Shown piece by piece: positions 8,332 through 17,271 of a stretch of 64,000 bases of DNA. Each line of letters opens with the position of its first letter. Position 1 is the stretch's first letter. Made by a program: the position numbers and the translations under genes. The notes beneath the pieces were generated by a model. That model did no database searches, was not told where the DNA came from, and worked only from the letters and a program-made list of their open reading frames with translations. The stretch comes from ENR-C20 sp942493145. Its GTDB lineage: Bacteria > Bacillota > Clostridia > Acetivibrionales > DTU013. The stretch spans positions 930,001 through 994,000 of the forward strand of contig OW818679.1 in NCBI GenBank assembly GCA_942493145.1, written 5' to 3'.

Positions 8332-8420
8332 TCATTTCATATTAATTTCACATAGACATGCTAAATTTATAAATAAGCGAACTCGATATTAACCTTTAAA
8401 ATTTGTGCACATCTTAAGAC
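8332..8420 (+). promoter_or_regulatory. Regulatory block copy B: OmpR-type direct repeats plus promoter
   Basis: Near-identical to 2722-2812 for its first ~40 bases (including TTTCA at 8335-8339 and 8346-8350, 11 bp apart) and again around TTAAAATTTsTGCACAT. The -10-like TAAAAT is at 8397-8402 and there is no recognisable -35, consistent with dependence on an activator. It drives the Liv-type transporter operon from 8463. Confidence 0.65.
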
Positions 8421-8462
8421 GACAACCAACCAAATCAAATTTAACAGTAAGGAGGGGCTAAA

Positions 8463-9224
8463 GTGGATATTTTGGTTACTGAAGGCATGAGCAAGCATTT
8501 CGGCGGAATAAAGGCTTTGAACGGTATTGACCTCCGCATAGAAAAAGGAAGTGTTCACGGCCTGATTGGACCTAACGGTTCGGGTAAAACCACAGCCTTC
8601 AATGTCATCAGCGGAGTAATTCCACTGACTTCGGGCAAGGTGATTTTCAACGGCGAGGATATTTCCAGCCTGAAGCCTTATGAAATCACCGAAAAGGGTA
8701 TAAGCCGGACTTTCCAAATGCCCAAGACCATGACAAAGCTCAGTGTCCTGGAAAATGTCATGTGCGGCCGTTATGTAAGGACAAAGGCTGATGTAGCGGG
8801 CACCTTCCTCCATTTACCTTTTACAATCTCCAAACAGGAAAAGGCAATACGGGAAAGCGCAATGGGATACCTGAAGTTTGTTGGGCTGGCAGGCAAAGCG
8901 GGACGTATGTCCGGAGACCTGGCATGGGCTGACCAGCAGCTTCTGCAAATAGCACGTGCCCTGGCTACCGACCCCACACTGCTGCTTCTGGATGAGCCCA
9001 CCTCGGGAATGGGAGCGGCTGAAACAGAAAATATGGTGAGGATCATTTCTGAAATTCGTAATAAAGGAACAACTGTCATACTGATCGCACACGATGTTAA
9101 GCTTGTAACCCGTGTATCGGACACTGTGACAGCAATTGAATTCGGTATAAAAATTGCGGAAGGATCTCCAGAAGAGGTCAAAAATCATCCGAAGGTGGTG
9201 GAAGCGTATCTTGGAACAGACTGA
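8463..9224 (+). CDS. Liv-type ABC transporter ATP-binding protein (LivG-like)
   Basis: This 253-aa ATPase starts with GTG eight bases behind AAGGAGGGG. Walker A is GPNGSGKTT (36-44) and Walker B is LLLLDEPTSGM, with the extra helical insertion and final AHDVKLV (H-loop) of the LivG family. The signature motif is odd: LAWADQQ replaces the usual LSxGQ/LAYGQQ, losing the conserved glycine. It is the first gene of a five-gene operon (LivG, LivF, LivH, LivM, LivJ order) behind regulatory block B. Such transporters import branched-chain amino acids, amides, or aromatic acids; the substrate here is unknown. Confidence 0.9.
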   Translation: MDILVTEGMSKHFGGIKALNGIDLRIEKGSVHGLIGPNGSGKTTAFNVISGVIPLTSGKVIFNGEDISSLKPYEITEKGISRTFQMPKTMTKLSVLENVMCGRYVRTKADVAGTFLHLPFTISKQEKAIRESAMGYLKFVGLAGKAGRMSGDLAWADQQLLQIARALATDPTLLLLDEPTSGMGAAETENMVRIISEIRNKGTTVILIAHDVKLVTRVSDTVTAIEFGIKIAEGSPEEVKNHPKVVEAYLGTD

Positions 9225-9927
9225 ATTTATTCTTAAAGTGGAGGATTTGTCTGTAAACTATGGACCAATCTGCGCTGTTAAAAAAATCGACCTTGAAGTG
9301 AGAAATGGCGAAATCGTAGCCCTGATCGGGGCCAATGGGGCCGGTAAATCTACTCTTATCAATACCATCCTGGGACTGCAGAAGGCCAGAAGCGGCAAGA
9401 TAACTTATTTGGGCAACAACATTACCCACTGGCCGGTGGAGAAAATAGTGACCTCCGGTATTTCAATCGTACCGGAAGGCAGGGGAATGCTGGCTGCTAT
9501 GACTGTTTTGGAAAATTTGCAGCTGGGGGTTTATCATCATAAGGTGGATTTTAATAAAAACCTCAAAATGGTTTTCAAGTATTTCCCCATACTGGAACAA
9601 AGACAGGGACAGAAGGCAGGCACCCTCTCGGGAGGCGAGCAGCAGATGCTTGCCATAAGCCGGGCAATCGTGGGTGAACCTAAACTGCTTCTTTTGGACG
9701 AACCTTCCCTGGCATTATCTCCAGCATATGTCGATATCATATTCAAAATACTCACGAAACTGAGGGATGACGGCCTTACCATTCTGTTGAGCGAGCAGAA
9801 TGCAAGAAAAGCACTGCAGTATTCAGACAGAGGTTATGTCCTTGATCTGGGCGTTACAGTATTAAATGGAAATGCCGGCAGCCTTGCCGAGGATCCGATG
9901 GTCAGGGCAGCCTATCTTGGCGGTTAG
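9211..9927 (+). CDS. Liv-type ABC transporter ATP-binding protein (LivF-like)
   Basis: The start is placed at TTG 9211, behind GAAGGTGG, overlapping the LivG-like gene by 14 bases, which gives a 239-aa protein with normal LivF length; an upstream ATG at 9154 would add a 19-residue basic tail inside LivG. Walker A is GANGAGKST, the signature is LSGGEQQ and Walker B is LLLLDEPS, all canonical. Together with the LivG-like protein it should form the heterodimeric ATPase that powers the two permeases downstream. Confidence 0.9.
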   Translation: MEQTEFILKVEDLSVNYGPICAVKKIDLEVRNGEIVALIGANGAGKSTLINTILGLQKARSGKITYLGNNITHWPVEKIVTSGISIVPEGRGMLAAMTVLENLQLGVYHHKVDFNKNLKMVFKYFPILEQRQGQKAGTLSGGEQQMLAISRAIVGEPKLLLLDEPSLALSPAYVDIIFKILTKLRDDGLTILLSEQNARKALQYSDRGYVLDLGVTVLNGNAGSLAEDPMVRAAYLGG

Positions 9928-9937
9928 GAGGTCAATA

Positions 9938-10816
9938 GTGGAAACATTTATAGCACAGTTAATAAATGGGCTTGCAACTGGCGGAATTTACGCGCTGCTG
10001 GTCCTGGGCATGAATCTGCTCCTGCTGGTACGCAGTATCGTACACCAGGGCTTTACCAATGTGGTAGTCATGAACATGGCGGTAGGTTTTATTACATTTG
10101 AAGCAACTGGAAATGTTGCAATTGCAGTATTGGCAATATTTCTATCCGGAGTGATCATAACGGTGGCATCAGAACCCCTGTTCCGCCCGCTTTCCAAAAG
10201 GGGGGCAGATCTTGAAACCATCGTCCTGTCAATGGGGATCGGAATTATTTTGACAGAAATCATATCCCAGTATGTTAATAAGGGGCAGGTCATGTCCTTC
10301 CCAAAGGAGATGAGGTTTGGCGATATAGAATTTACATCGGGTGTAATCAACTTTTCATTGGCCAACGTTCTCGCGCTTGTATGCTGCGTCGCTGTGGCGC
10401 TTATAATAGTATGGTTCCTCTTCAAAACAGCGGAAGGCAGGGCGATCAGGGCAATGGCTCAAAACCTGAGGGTGGCAAAAATGCTGGGCGTTCCATTTGG
10501 ACGCACAGGCTTGCTGGGCTTTGGCATAGCAGGTTTATTATCGGCTATCATTGCCATCATCTGTATAATGTCCTTTGGCTACGCGAACGCAGAGCTCGCA
10601 GAAACCATGGCGGTGAAAGTGGTTGTTCTTATGCTCTTTGCAGGTATGGGGGATATAAAGGGTGGCATACTGTCCGCAATTTTCATGGGTGTAGTTGAAG
10701 CAATGGCTCTTGCTTACCTGCCGGGCAGATGGACCGAGGCCATATTCTACGGAGTAATCATGCTGGCTATCATATGGCGCCCGAACGGCCTTTTCAGCCG
10801 CAGGCCCCAACACTGA
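9938..10816 (+). CDS. Liv-type ABC transporter permease (LivH-like)
   Basis: The start is GTG 9938, seven bases after TTAGGAGGT; the open frame reaches further upstream but only inside the LivF-like gene. The 292-aa membrane protein has about eight hydrophobic helices and the LivH-type opening (FIAQLINGLATGGIYALLVLGMNLL). The conserved EAA-like loop (GRAIRAMAQNLRVAKMLGVPFGRT) couples to the ATPases. The gap to the previous gene is only 10 bases, so it is operonic. Confidence 0.9.
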   Translation: METFIAQLINGLATGGIYALLVLGMNLLLLVRSIVHQGFTNVVVMNMAVGFITFEATGNVAIAVLAIFLSGVIITVASEPLFRPLSKRGADLETIVLSMGIGIILTEIISQYVNKGQVMSFPKEMRFGDIEFTSGVINFSLANVLALVCCVAVALIIVWFLFKTAEGRAIRAMAQNLRVAKMLGVPFGRTGLLGFGIAGLLSAIIAIICIMSFGYANAELAETMAVKVVVLMLFAGMGDIKGGILSAIFMGVVEAMALAYLPGRWTEAIFYGVIMLAIIWRPNGLFSRRPQH

Positions 10817-10834
10817 CGAAAGGGGAATGAATCG

Positions 10835-11731
10835 ATGTTTTCAACAGGAACAACTTACTTTTTAATCCTTATAGCCGTATATATCCTGCTGGTTTGGGGC
10901 GCGCTGATCCCTTTCCGGGCTGGGCTGCTATACAACGGAACAGTATACTGTATGGCAATCGGTGGATATTTTGCCGCCTTTGCCAGCAAAACCCTGCATT
11001 GGCCTTTCCTTGCGGTAATCATCGGATCGATGGTTGTAGGGGCCATTCTGGGCTTCCTTCCCGCCCTTGGATTTTCCAGGACCTCGGGAATCATAACCGC
11101 GGTCTCCTCCATGGCCCTGATATTCATTATTCAGTCGGTCATAAAGAATCTGGAGTTCTTAGGTGGCTCGTCAGGAATAAGAGGAGTACCAAAAATAGAT
11201 AACCTGCTGCTCTGGACATTCATATTGGTAGTTATCATGGGCGTCCTGCTCTACCGCCTGGACCATTCACGCCTGGGTCGTGCATTGGAAGCCATACAGA
11301 CCGATAACGACATGGCAACGGTACTGGGCATCAACAACAGGCAGCTGATCATCCTGGCACTTACCCTTTCCTCCTTGTTTGCAGCCCTTGCCGGTGCTTT
11401 ATTCACATATAATATAAGGGTCATATATCCCAAGACCTTTGGATTTTCACTGCTGTTGAACGTAATGACCATGCTGTTCGTCGGCGGTCGCTATACCCAA
11501 TGGGGCATATTGATTTCCGCACCGCTGCTGTGGGGCATGAGTGTGCTGCTGCCACCGGAGCTTGCCCAAATGTCAAAATTCATCTATGCGGCCTTACTGA
11601 TCATAATCCTGATGGTTCGTCCGGAAGGGATAGTGACCCGATCGATGATCCATAAAATAAATGGCTTTTTCAACAGGCTGTTCAGGAAGGCTGCACCAGA
11701 AGCAGATCCATCAAGTGGATGCGATACTTAA
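10835..11731 (+). CDS. Liv-type ABC transporter permease (LivM-like)
   Basis: This 298-aa polytopic membrane protein starts with ATG behind GAAAGGGG. It carries the coupling-loop segment SRLGRALEAIQTDNDMATVLGINNRQL characteristic of LivM proteins. It is somewhat short at the N-terminus compared with E. coli LivM, as is usual for Firmicutes. It partners the LivH-like permease 18 bases upstream, and the solute-binding lipoprotein follows 98 bases later. Confidence 0.9.
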   Translation: MFSTGTTYFLILIAVYILLVWGALIPFRAGLLYNGTVYCMAIGGYFAAFASKTLHWPFLAVIIGSMVVGAILGFLPALGFSRTSGIITAVSSMALIFIIQSVIKNLEFLGGSSGIRGVPKIDNLLLWTFILVVIMGVLLYRLDHSRLGRALEAIQTDNDMATVLGINNRQLIILALTLSSLFAALAGALFTYNIRVIYPKTFGFSLLLNVMTMLFVGGRYTQWGILISAPLLWGMSVLLPPELAQMSKFIYAALLIIILMVRPEGIVTRSMIHKINGFFNRLFRKAAPEADPSSGCDT

Positions 11732-11829
11732 CAATTATCAGAGAGAAGATTAAGATCATTTACAGAATAATATAATGAATCTCTGGCTGGAAAGCCTGAA
11801 GATAGAAAACAAAAAGTGAAAGGGGAATA

Positions 11830-13077
11830 ATGATGAAACGTGTACTTACTATCCTTCTCGCGCTGATTATGATCAGCACCCTTATTGGCGGTTGCTCCAG
11901 CGGTTCTGGAACAGCAGCAGCAACTACGGCTGAAAGCACTGCAGCAGCAACATCAGCGGCTCCGGCATCCAGTGCAGCTCCTGTGGATGACAAAGCTGTC
12001 AAGGTCGAGACCTGGGAAATCCCGGTTATCAGTGCCATAACAGGACCGGTAGCATTTGTTGGTGAACCTGCCTTGTGGGCTGCGCAGTATGCCGCAGAGG
12101 TCATTAACAAAGAGGGCGGTATAAGAGGAAAGCAAGTTAAAATAACAGCATATGATGATGAATTCAATCCGGAAAAGGGCGTACAGCATGCCAGCAATCT
12201 GGTGGACAAATCGCTTTTCATACTGGGTTGTCTGGGTGCTCCTGTAAGTGAAGCAATCGGCCAGGTCATCTATGACGCAAAGGTTCCCAACATCGGTTCC
12301 TACTCCTTCCAGGCAATCCGTGACCAATATAAGCCGTATGCCACTGCATACATGAGCGACTCAGAAGAAGGAGACCTCGCTGCTGCAAAGGCGTGGGCAG
12401 CCAAAATGGGTTTGAAGAAGATCGTAGTATTCTTTACTCCAAGTGATGCATCCCAAACCGCAACAAAGAAATTATTCGAAAAAGAGCTTCCTGCAGCAGG
12501 CATTGAAGTCGCAGGCGCTGTAGAAGTCGAGACAGGTGTTGTAGACTGTGGACCAGCAGCTGTTCAGGCGTTGAATTATAAAGCCGATGGATACTATCTT
12601 GTCTTAAGGGTCGACGAGGCTGCAAAGGTTATAAATGAACTGCGCACCCGCGGCGCTGAAGATGCGGGGAAAATTTGCAGTTCATTCGCTGCACTGAATC
12701 CCAACCTAATTAAAATTTGCGGTGAAAAAGCAGAAGGCACCTATTTCTGGAACAAGCTCAATCCGGATTACCAGGGTGAAGACTGGCAGAAGCTGATAGG
12801 CCCATATAATGCGAAATTCGGAGCAAATCCTTCCGCTCCTCCAGTTCCCGGATTCTATAATGCCATTATCGCTCTCAAGCAATGCTATGAAGAGCTTGAG
12901 ATCACCGGCGATCCCGCCAAACTCGCAGAAGAAAGGGATGCCATTGCAAATTGGCTTTATAACAGCCCCGAAATTGATGGAATACAGGGTAAATTCTCCT
13001 GGAAGAACGGCAAACTCCAGGGCTCACCCTCCATGTTCATCGTTAAGGACGGCAAATTTGTAAGCGCTGGTTTCTAA
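11830..13077 (+). CDS. Liv-type solute-binding lipoprotein (LivJ-like)
   Basis: This 415-aa exported protein has a lysine/arginine start, hydrophobic core and lipobox LIGGC (Cys22), then a ~30-residue Ala/Thr/Ser linker and a periplasmic-binding type I fold (Peripla_BP_6), for example ITGPVAFVGEPALWAAQYAAEVINKEGG and the following strand. It catches the substrate outside the membrane for the LivGFHM complex encoded just upstream. Two ATGs are adjacent (11830, 11833) after AAAGGGG. A strong terminator at 13134 ends the operon. The ligand is not predictable from what I can see. Confidence 0.92.
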   Translation: MMKRVLTILLALIMISTLIGGCSSGSGTAAATTAESTAAATSAAPASSAAPVDDKAVKVETWEIPVISAITGPVAFVGEPALWAAQYAAEVINKEGGIRGKQVKITAYDDEFNPEKGVQHASNLVDKSLFILGCLGAPVSEAIGQVIYDAKVPNIGSYSFQAIRDQYKPYATAYMSDSEEGDLAAAKAWAAKMGLKKIVVFFTPSDASQTATKKLFEKELPAAGIEVAGAVEVETGVVDCGPAAVQALNYKADGYYLVLRVDEAAKVINELRTRGAEDAGKICSSFAALNPNLIKICGEKAEGTYFWNKLNPDYQGEDWQKLIGPYNAKFGANPSAPPVPGFYNAIIALKQCYEELEITGDPAKLAEERDAIANWLYNSPEIDGIQGKFSWKNGKLQGSPSMFIVKDGKFVSAGF

Positions 13078-13133
13078 ATACTAATTAAATTAACAGGCAT
13101 AATACGGACAGAGACCTGAAGGGATCTGTCACA

Positions 13134-13163
13134 AGCCCGGAGAGCATTAACTCCGGGCTTTTA
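13134..13163 (+). terminator. Terminator of the Liv-type transporter operon
   Basis: A 9-bp GC-rich stem AGCCCGGAG/CTCCGGGCT (13134-13142 with 13151-13159), 8-base loop, then TTTTA. Confidence 0.85.
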
Positions 13164-13198
13164 CCATGCTTACCAAACTCATCTCCACAGAGCCTCCC

Positions 13199-13228
13199 TT
13201 GATTAGCAATTGTAAAATGGGGTATAAT
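13199..13228 (+). promoter_or_regulatory. Promoter of the probable PPi-PEPCK gene
   Basis: TTGATT (13199-13204), 18-base spacer, TATAAT (13223-13228), 40 bases before the ATG at 13268. The -10 is perfect. Confidence 0.6.
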
Positions 13229-13267
13229 TACTTAATTATATTTTTAACAAATAACAAGGAGGGTGCA

Positions 13268-16200
13268 ATGTCAATTCGTAAAAAACTCGGTATAGACTTT
13301 GGGAATATCAATTCCACCACCACCCGTGAAGATAGGATCCAGTACATCAACTTTAAACTGGCGTCCCTCGGTTTGCCCATTTACCGTTCAAATGACAACA
13401 AACACACGACAAGTACCTATTTTATAGACTTGTTTGAAGATATCATCAAGGACTACAAGGAGAAAACCAGAAAGATAGGTGTTAATGAAGTTGGTATTCA
13501 CAAGCGTATAAACCAATTTTTCAGCACTTATTTCAATGATAGCCCTACACCGCCTAAAGTGATAGAAGAATCACTTACACTGGATCACTATGGTCTTGCA
13601 AGGGAAATGTCCATTCCGCCTGATGGCAATAGCTTCAGCAACGAGTACATCAACAGTTATCGCATTAAACAAGGAATACTTCATAATCCCAGAAACGACA
13701 GACGTACTACTGAAGGGTCCTTCCATATAGTCCAGGGGGGGCTGGCAATTCCATATGACAAAAAGGCGGTTCCGAAAGAAACCTTTTTAAAGCTATACCA
13801 GGCAGCCATCAATCCGCCTGAAGAGCTGAAGTTGCTCCCATTTACCGCTAACCATGCCCAGACGGCCAAGACCTTTGTTTCTTTAATGATTAAACCGACT
13901 GTCTCTCCAAAAGTCCCGGGGGTTCTGGAAGAGAAGACGATGGAAGTCCTGTTTATGGCGCCCGGTAGCCTGGTTTCAAATCTGGATTTTATTGAATCCG
14001 TCTTTGGTAATATGGGTGATCCCGGTTTTCACAGTAATGATTCAGGCCTGGATGTAGACAATTGGTCTGGACACACCGGCTTTATTCTGCTTGCACCCCA
14101 TCTGACCAAAATGAAAAAGGTTGACCTGGGTCTTCCTCATTATAATGGTGCTACTGAAAGACAACGCCGTGACGGTATGTGCTATCAGGATGAAAACGAA
14201 TATTATAATGAAGGTAATTCCTTTAAGCTCACGTGTCGTGACAGAAGTGGCGTGGCAGTGACCCTTATTGCCGATAATTATTTCGGCTATTCAAAGAAGG
14301 AAATCAAAACGCAAATCAGCTTTGCTGCCAACCTTTTTGGCAATGTAGAAGAAGAGCATGCCGGTGGTACCATTGCCTACATCCAAAGAAATCTCGGCGT
14401 AAACTATAATGCGATGGAAGACCCTACTCTAGCGGGATATTCTTTTGATGATGTTATTGAGATTTATGGCGACATTATGCACCTTCAAAAAGATCGCTAT
14501 GGTGTTGACAAAAACAACAAACAGATCATTTATCTGCCTGAGAACATTAAGATAGATTTATACAAAGCCGAAATCAGATGGCTGTATGAAGGCGCAGATC
14601 GTATGCTGAAGCTGCTGCCGGAGCATTTCTACGTGCTTCCGAACGGGGGCAAGATCCATATTGAAAAGCATCCGGAAGCCCCGATATGGAAGCTGATCGG
14701 TACTGATGCCGAAGGAGTATTCTGCCATAAACCCTGTACTGTATCAGGCGGTGGCAAATCGGAAATTTCCAAGTCTATCAGCAATTCCATCATATATGGT
14801 ACGTATTATGTCAATGACCTGGTCAAAGACCTGGACTACGTGGAAAGCATCCTCAACCATGATTTCAGGAACCGTTGGAAAGGTGATCCCGATAGGACCC
14901 GTCCTTCAAGACCCATATTGTCCATTGACCGTACATTGGGGTCTGTAATCAAGCTCATGACGCCGTCGCCGTCCTATACCGATGAATTCAACGCCTACAT
15001 TGAAGCGATTCCGAATCATGTTAAAGCGTTGGTATTCATGATCAAAAGGTTTTACCAGCAGTCCTGGGGAGATGATTGGCGGAAGCACTTTACAGTCGAT
15101 ATTATAAACGGCAAGCCTGGAAATGAACTGAAATTCGATAAACGTAAAATACGGCCCAGTTATTTGCGGGTAGGCTTCAGGGATGAACAGGCATGGAGGA
15201 TATTCAAACTTCGTATGGATTTCATGCCCAGTGAGAAGATCCAAATGGAGGATGACATCACAGCATCCATCCTGGTTCCCCGCAGTCAGCTGACAAACCT
15301 GAATCCCGATTATTCAAACGGAAGCCTGAAATTTGTTTCCAATTGCGAATACCGTTTTTTCCAGCGACCGGATGACGCGATACACAAAGGCTACGACAAA
15401 CAGGCCGAAAAGGACCTGTCAAGCAGCAATCTCTTTGCCACAAACTATCATCCACTTACAAAAGCGGATGTTGAAGAGATCAAAAACGACGTCATGGGGT
15501 ATATTGAATATACTGAACCCGTCAAAGCCCATATTGAAGCTTTTTTAAAGGGCGAGGACGAATACTGTGTAGTGTCTTCGGAAACCAGAATTGTGGATGG
15601 CAGCCGAAGTAAAAATCCAAGATACCTTGAGCATCGGGCAGACTTTGTGTACCCCCAAAAGATGTATCTTTCTGAGGTAGGCGAGCGCTTTTCAAGGAAA
15701 ATACCACTGGGACTGCCGGTCCTTATGCCGGTAAATGCCATATTGCCCGGACGCAGGAACAATCCTCCCGGGGAGGAAAACGGCAAAAAGATCCTGCCGC
15801 TCAGCGTCTACAATCCCATTCATTATCAGGAATTGCCTGAACTCTTTATGGACTTTATCAGCAGCCTGACCGGCAAATCTCCGTCCACGACCGGCGCCGG
15901 ATCCGAAGGAGCGCTCACCAAAGCGCCTTTCAATATGCTTCTGCCGGTTTATGACCTGAACAACGCGCTTTTGTCATATGTACTGGGGGATTACAATCCC
16001 TTTACCACCCCTGCCGGACACATAGGCCGCAATATAAAGGTTGATCACGACATATCCATGCTGGTGCCGGAGCTCTGGTCCAGACTGAAGGAAGAGGAGC
16101 GGAATCCGGCGAGGTTGATCAGGGAGGGTTCCTTCGAAAAGCTTGAAGACTTCGACTATAACGGAGTGCACGTCCCGGCCAGCCGACTGGGTTATCGCAT

Positions 16201-16738
16201 GACCGATGTTTTCTGCTTCAAATATTTCGGAAAAATTTTCGACGAACCGCAGACAATTTTTACTGAAGATATTTTAAAGCCCGAAAAGCAAGGCCTGGAA
16301 GCCTTCGCCGATGGTGTACTGAACATTGCGAATGGACATAAAAAAGCCGCCCTTAACTATTTCCAGGATGGGAGCATAGAAGATGCAATCCCGCCGATTA
16401 AAGCACTTTTATACATCATGGCCTATGGTGATTACGAGGGCTATACTCTTGAATCCAGTGCCGTACGGGATCTCTTTAAAAAAGAAAGCATCCTTTCCAG
16501 TGACTGGTATGTCGAAAGACTCAAGAACAAACAAAGCATTGAAGTGAATCTCGTCAGGAAGAAAATCGACAATCTTGTGGCCTTTATCGCAAATCCGGTC
16601 AATGTATCGCTAATAAATGAATTTGACTATGACAAAAGGCTCCAGGCGGCAAAAGAAGCCCTTGGATATTTTGAGTCAGATTCATATTTAGAGGCTTTGA
16701 AGGGTGCTCTTGGTGCAGAGGCAATTGCATTGAAATAG
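13268..16738 (+). CDS. Probable PPi-type phosphoenolpyruvate carboxykinase
   Basis: The start is ATG 13268 behind AAGGAGGG; an ATG at 13166 in frame overlaps the terminator and promoter and is rejected. The resulting 1156-aa soluble protein has the size of the diphosphate-dependent PEPCK family (about 1150 aa), which interconverts PEP, CO2 and PPi with oxaloacetate and phosphate. At 493-499 SGGGKSE stands where PEPCKs have their phosphate-binding loop, preceded by CHKPCTV; arginine-rich ATERQRRDGMCY (~300) and other charged motifs fit a PEPCK-like active site. I recognise the family from size and these motifs, not from an alignment. It is monocistronic between its own promoter and a 17-bp terminator. 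A different large kinase-like family remains possible. Confidence 0.68.
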   Translation: MSIRKKLGIDFGNINSTTTREDRIQYINFKLASLGLPIYRSNDNKHTTSTYFIDLFEDIIKDYKEKTRKIGVNEVGIHKRINQFFSTYFNDSPTPPKVIEESLTLDHYGLAREMSIPPDGNSFSNEYINSYRIKQGILHNPRNDRRTTEGSFHIVQGGLAIPYDKKAVPKETFLKLYQAAINPPEELKLLPFTANHAQTAKTFVSLMIKPTVSPKVPGVLEEKTMEVLFMAPGSLVSNLDFIESVFGNMGDPGFHSNDSGLDVDNWSGHTGFILLAPHLTKMKKVDLGLPHYNGATERQRRDGMCYQDENEYYNEGNSFKLTCRDRSGVAVTLIADNYFGYSKKEIKTQISFAANLFGNVEEEHAGGTIAYIQRNLGVNYNAMEDPTLAGYSFDDVIEIYGDIMHLQKDRYGVDKNNKQIIYLPENIKIDLYKAEIRWLYEGADRMLKLLPEHFYVLPNGGKIHIEKHPEAPIWKLIGTDAEGVFCHKPCTVSGGGKSEISKSISNSIIYGTYYVNDLVKDLDYVESILNHDFRNRWKGDPDRTRPSRPILSIDRTLGSVIKLMTPSPSYTDEFNAYIEAIPNHVKALVFMIKRFYQQSWGDDWRKHFTVDIINGKPGNELKFDKRKIRPSYLRVGFRDEQAWRIFKLRMDFMPSEKIQMEDDITASILVPRSQLTNLNPDYSNGSLKFVSNCEYRFFQRPDDAIHKGYDKQAEKDLSSSNLFATNYHPLTKADVEEIKNDVMGYIEYTEPVKAHIEAFLKGEDEYCVVSSETRIVDGSRSKNPRYLEHRADFVYPQKMYLSEVGERFSRKIPLGLPVLMPVNAILPGRRNNPPGEENGKKILPLSVYNPIHYQELPELFMDFISSLTGKSPSTTGAGSEGALTKAPFNMLLPVYDLNNALLSYVLGDYNPFTTPAGHIGRNIKVDHDISMLVPELWSRLKEEERNPARLIREGSFEKLEDFDYNGVHVPASRLGYRMTDVFCFKYFGKIFDEPQTIFTEDILKPEKQGLEAFADGVLNIANGHKKAALNYFQDGSIEDAIPPIKALLYIMAYGDYEGYTLESSAVRDLFKKESILSSDWYVERLKNKQSIEVNLVRKKIDNLVAFIANPVNVSLINEFDYDKRLQAAKEALGYFESDSYLEALKGALGAEAIALK

Positions 16739-16747
16739 GAACAAGAT

Positions 16748-16785
16748 AGCAAATTCCCGAAAGATAAGTCTTTCGGGAATTTGCT
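16748..16785. terminator. Bidirectional terminator between PEPCK and peroxiredoxin genes
   Basis: A perfect 17-bp stem (16748-16764 with 16769-16785) with a 4-base loop lies in the gap between two convergent genes. T-rich sequence follows on the plus side. Confidence 0.88.
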
Positions 16786-16809
16786 AGTATTCTTTTCTAT
16801 TTCCTAACG

Positions 16810-17271
16810 CTATATTTCGGATAAAACTTGTAGCACTTCATTGATATCAGGCAATTGTTTCATCGGGTATACCTTAACCCATTGGACGATGCCCTTTTCA
16901 TCAATAATTATATTAGCCCTTTCAGATAGTCCCAGTTTCTCAATGAAAATACCATAATCCTGGGCGACTTTTCCGTGAGGCCAAAAGTCAGCTGGCAAGC
17001 TGACGTTATTGATAAGAATCGCTGCAGACCAAGCCTTTTTACAGGCTGCGGAGTCGACACTCAGCCCCAGAGGGACTGTATTCATATTCTGAAATTTCTC
17101 AAAATTAACCTCCAATGATCTCATTTGGTCAGTGCAAACTCCAGTCCAAGCCAGAGGATGCCATGATAACAACACCTTTTTACCTTTAAATTCTGCTAAA
17201 TTGATAGTTTTATCCCGATTGTCCTTTAAAGAAAAATCCGGTGCAATATTTCCTACTTCAATTAGTTTCAT
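16810..17271 (-). CDS. Peroxiredoxin (AhpC/TSA family)
   Basis: The preferred start is the internal ATG at 17271 (MKLIEVGNIAPDF), seven to eight bases after AAAGGA; an ATG seven codons upstream lacks a ribosome site. The 153-aa thioredoxin-fold protein has peroxidatic Cys46 in the WTGVCTDQ motif with Thr43. A second Cys77 could be a resolving residue, but it is not in the usual 2-Cys C-terminal position. The protein reduces peroxides using a thiol partner, perhaps the thioredoxin encoded at 46756. It is convergent with the PEPCK gene and shares its terminator. Confidence 0.9.
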   Translation of the reverse strand: MKLIEVGNIAPDFSLKDNRDKTINLAEFKGKKVLLSWHPLAWTGVCTDQMRSLEVNFEKFQNMNTVPLGLSVDSAACKKAWSAAILINNVSLPADFWPHGKVAQDYGIFIEKLGLSERANIIIDEKGIVQWVKVYPMKQLPDINEVLQVLSEI

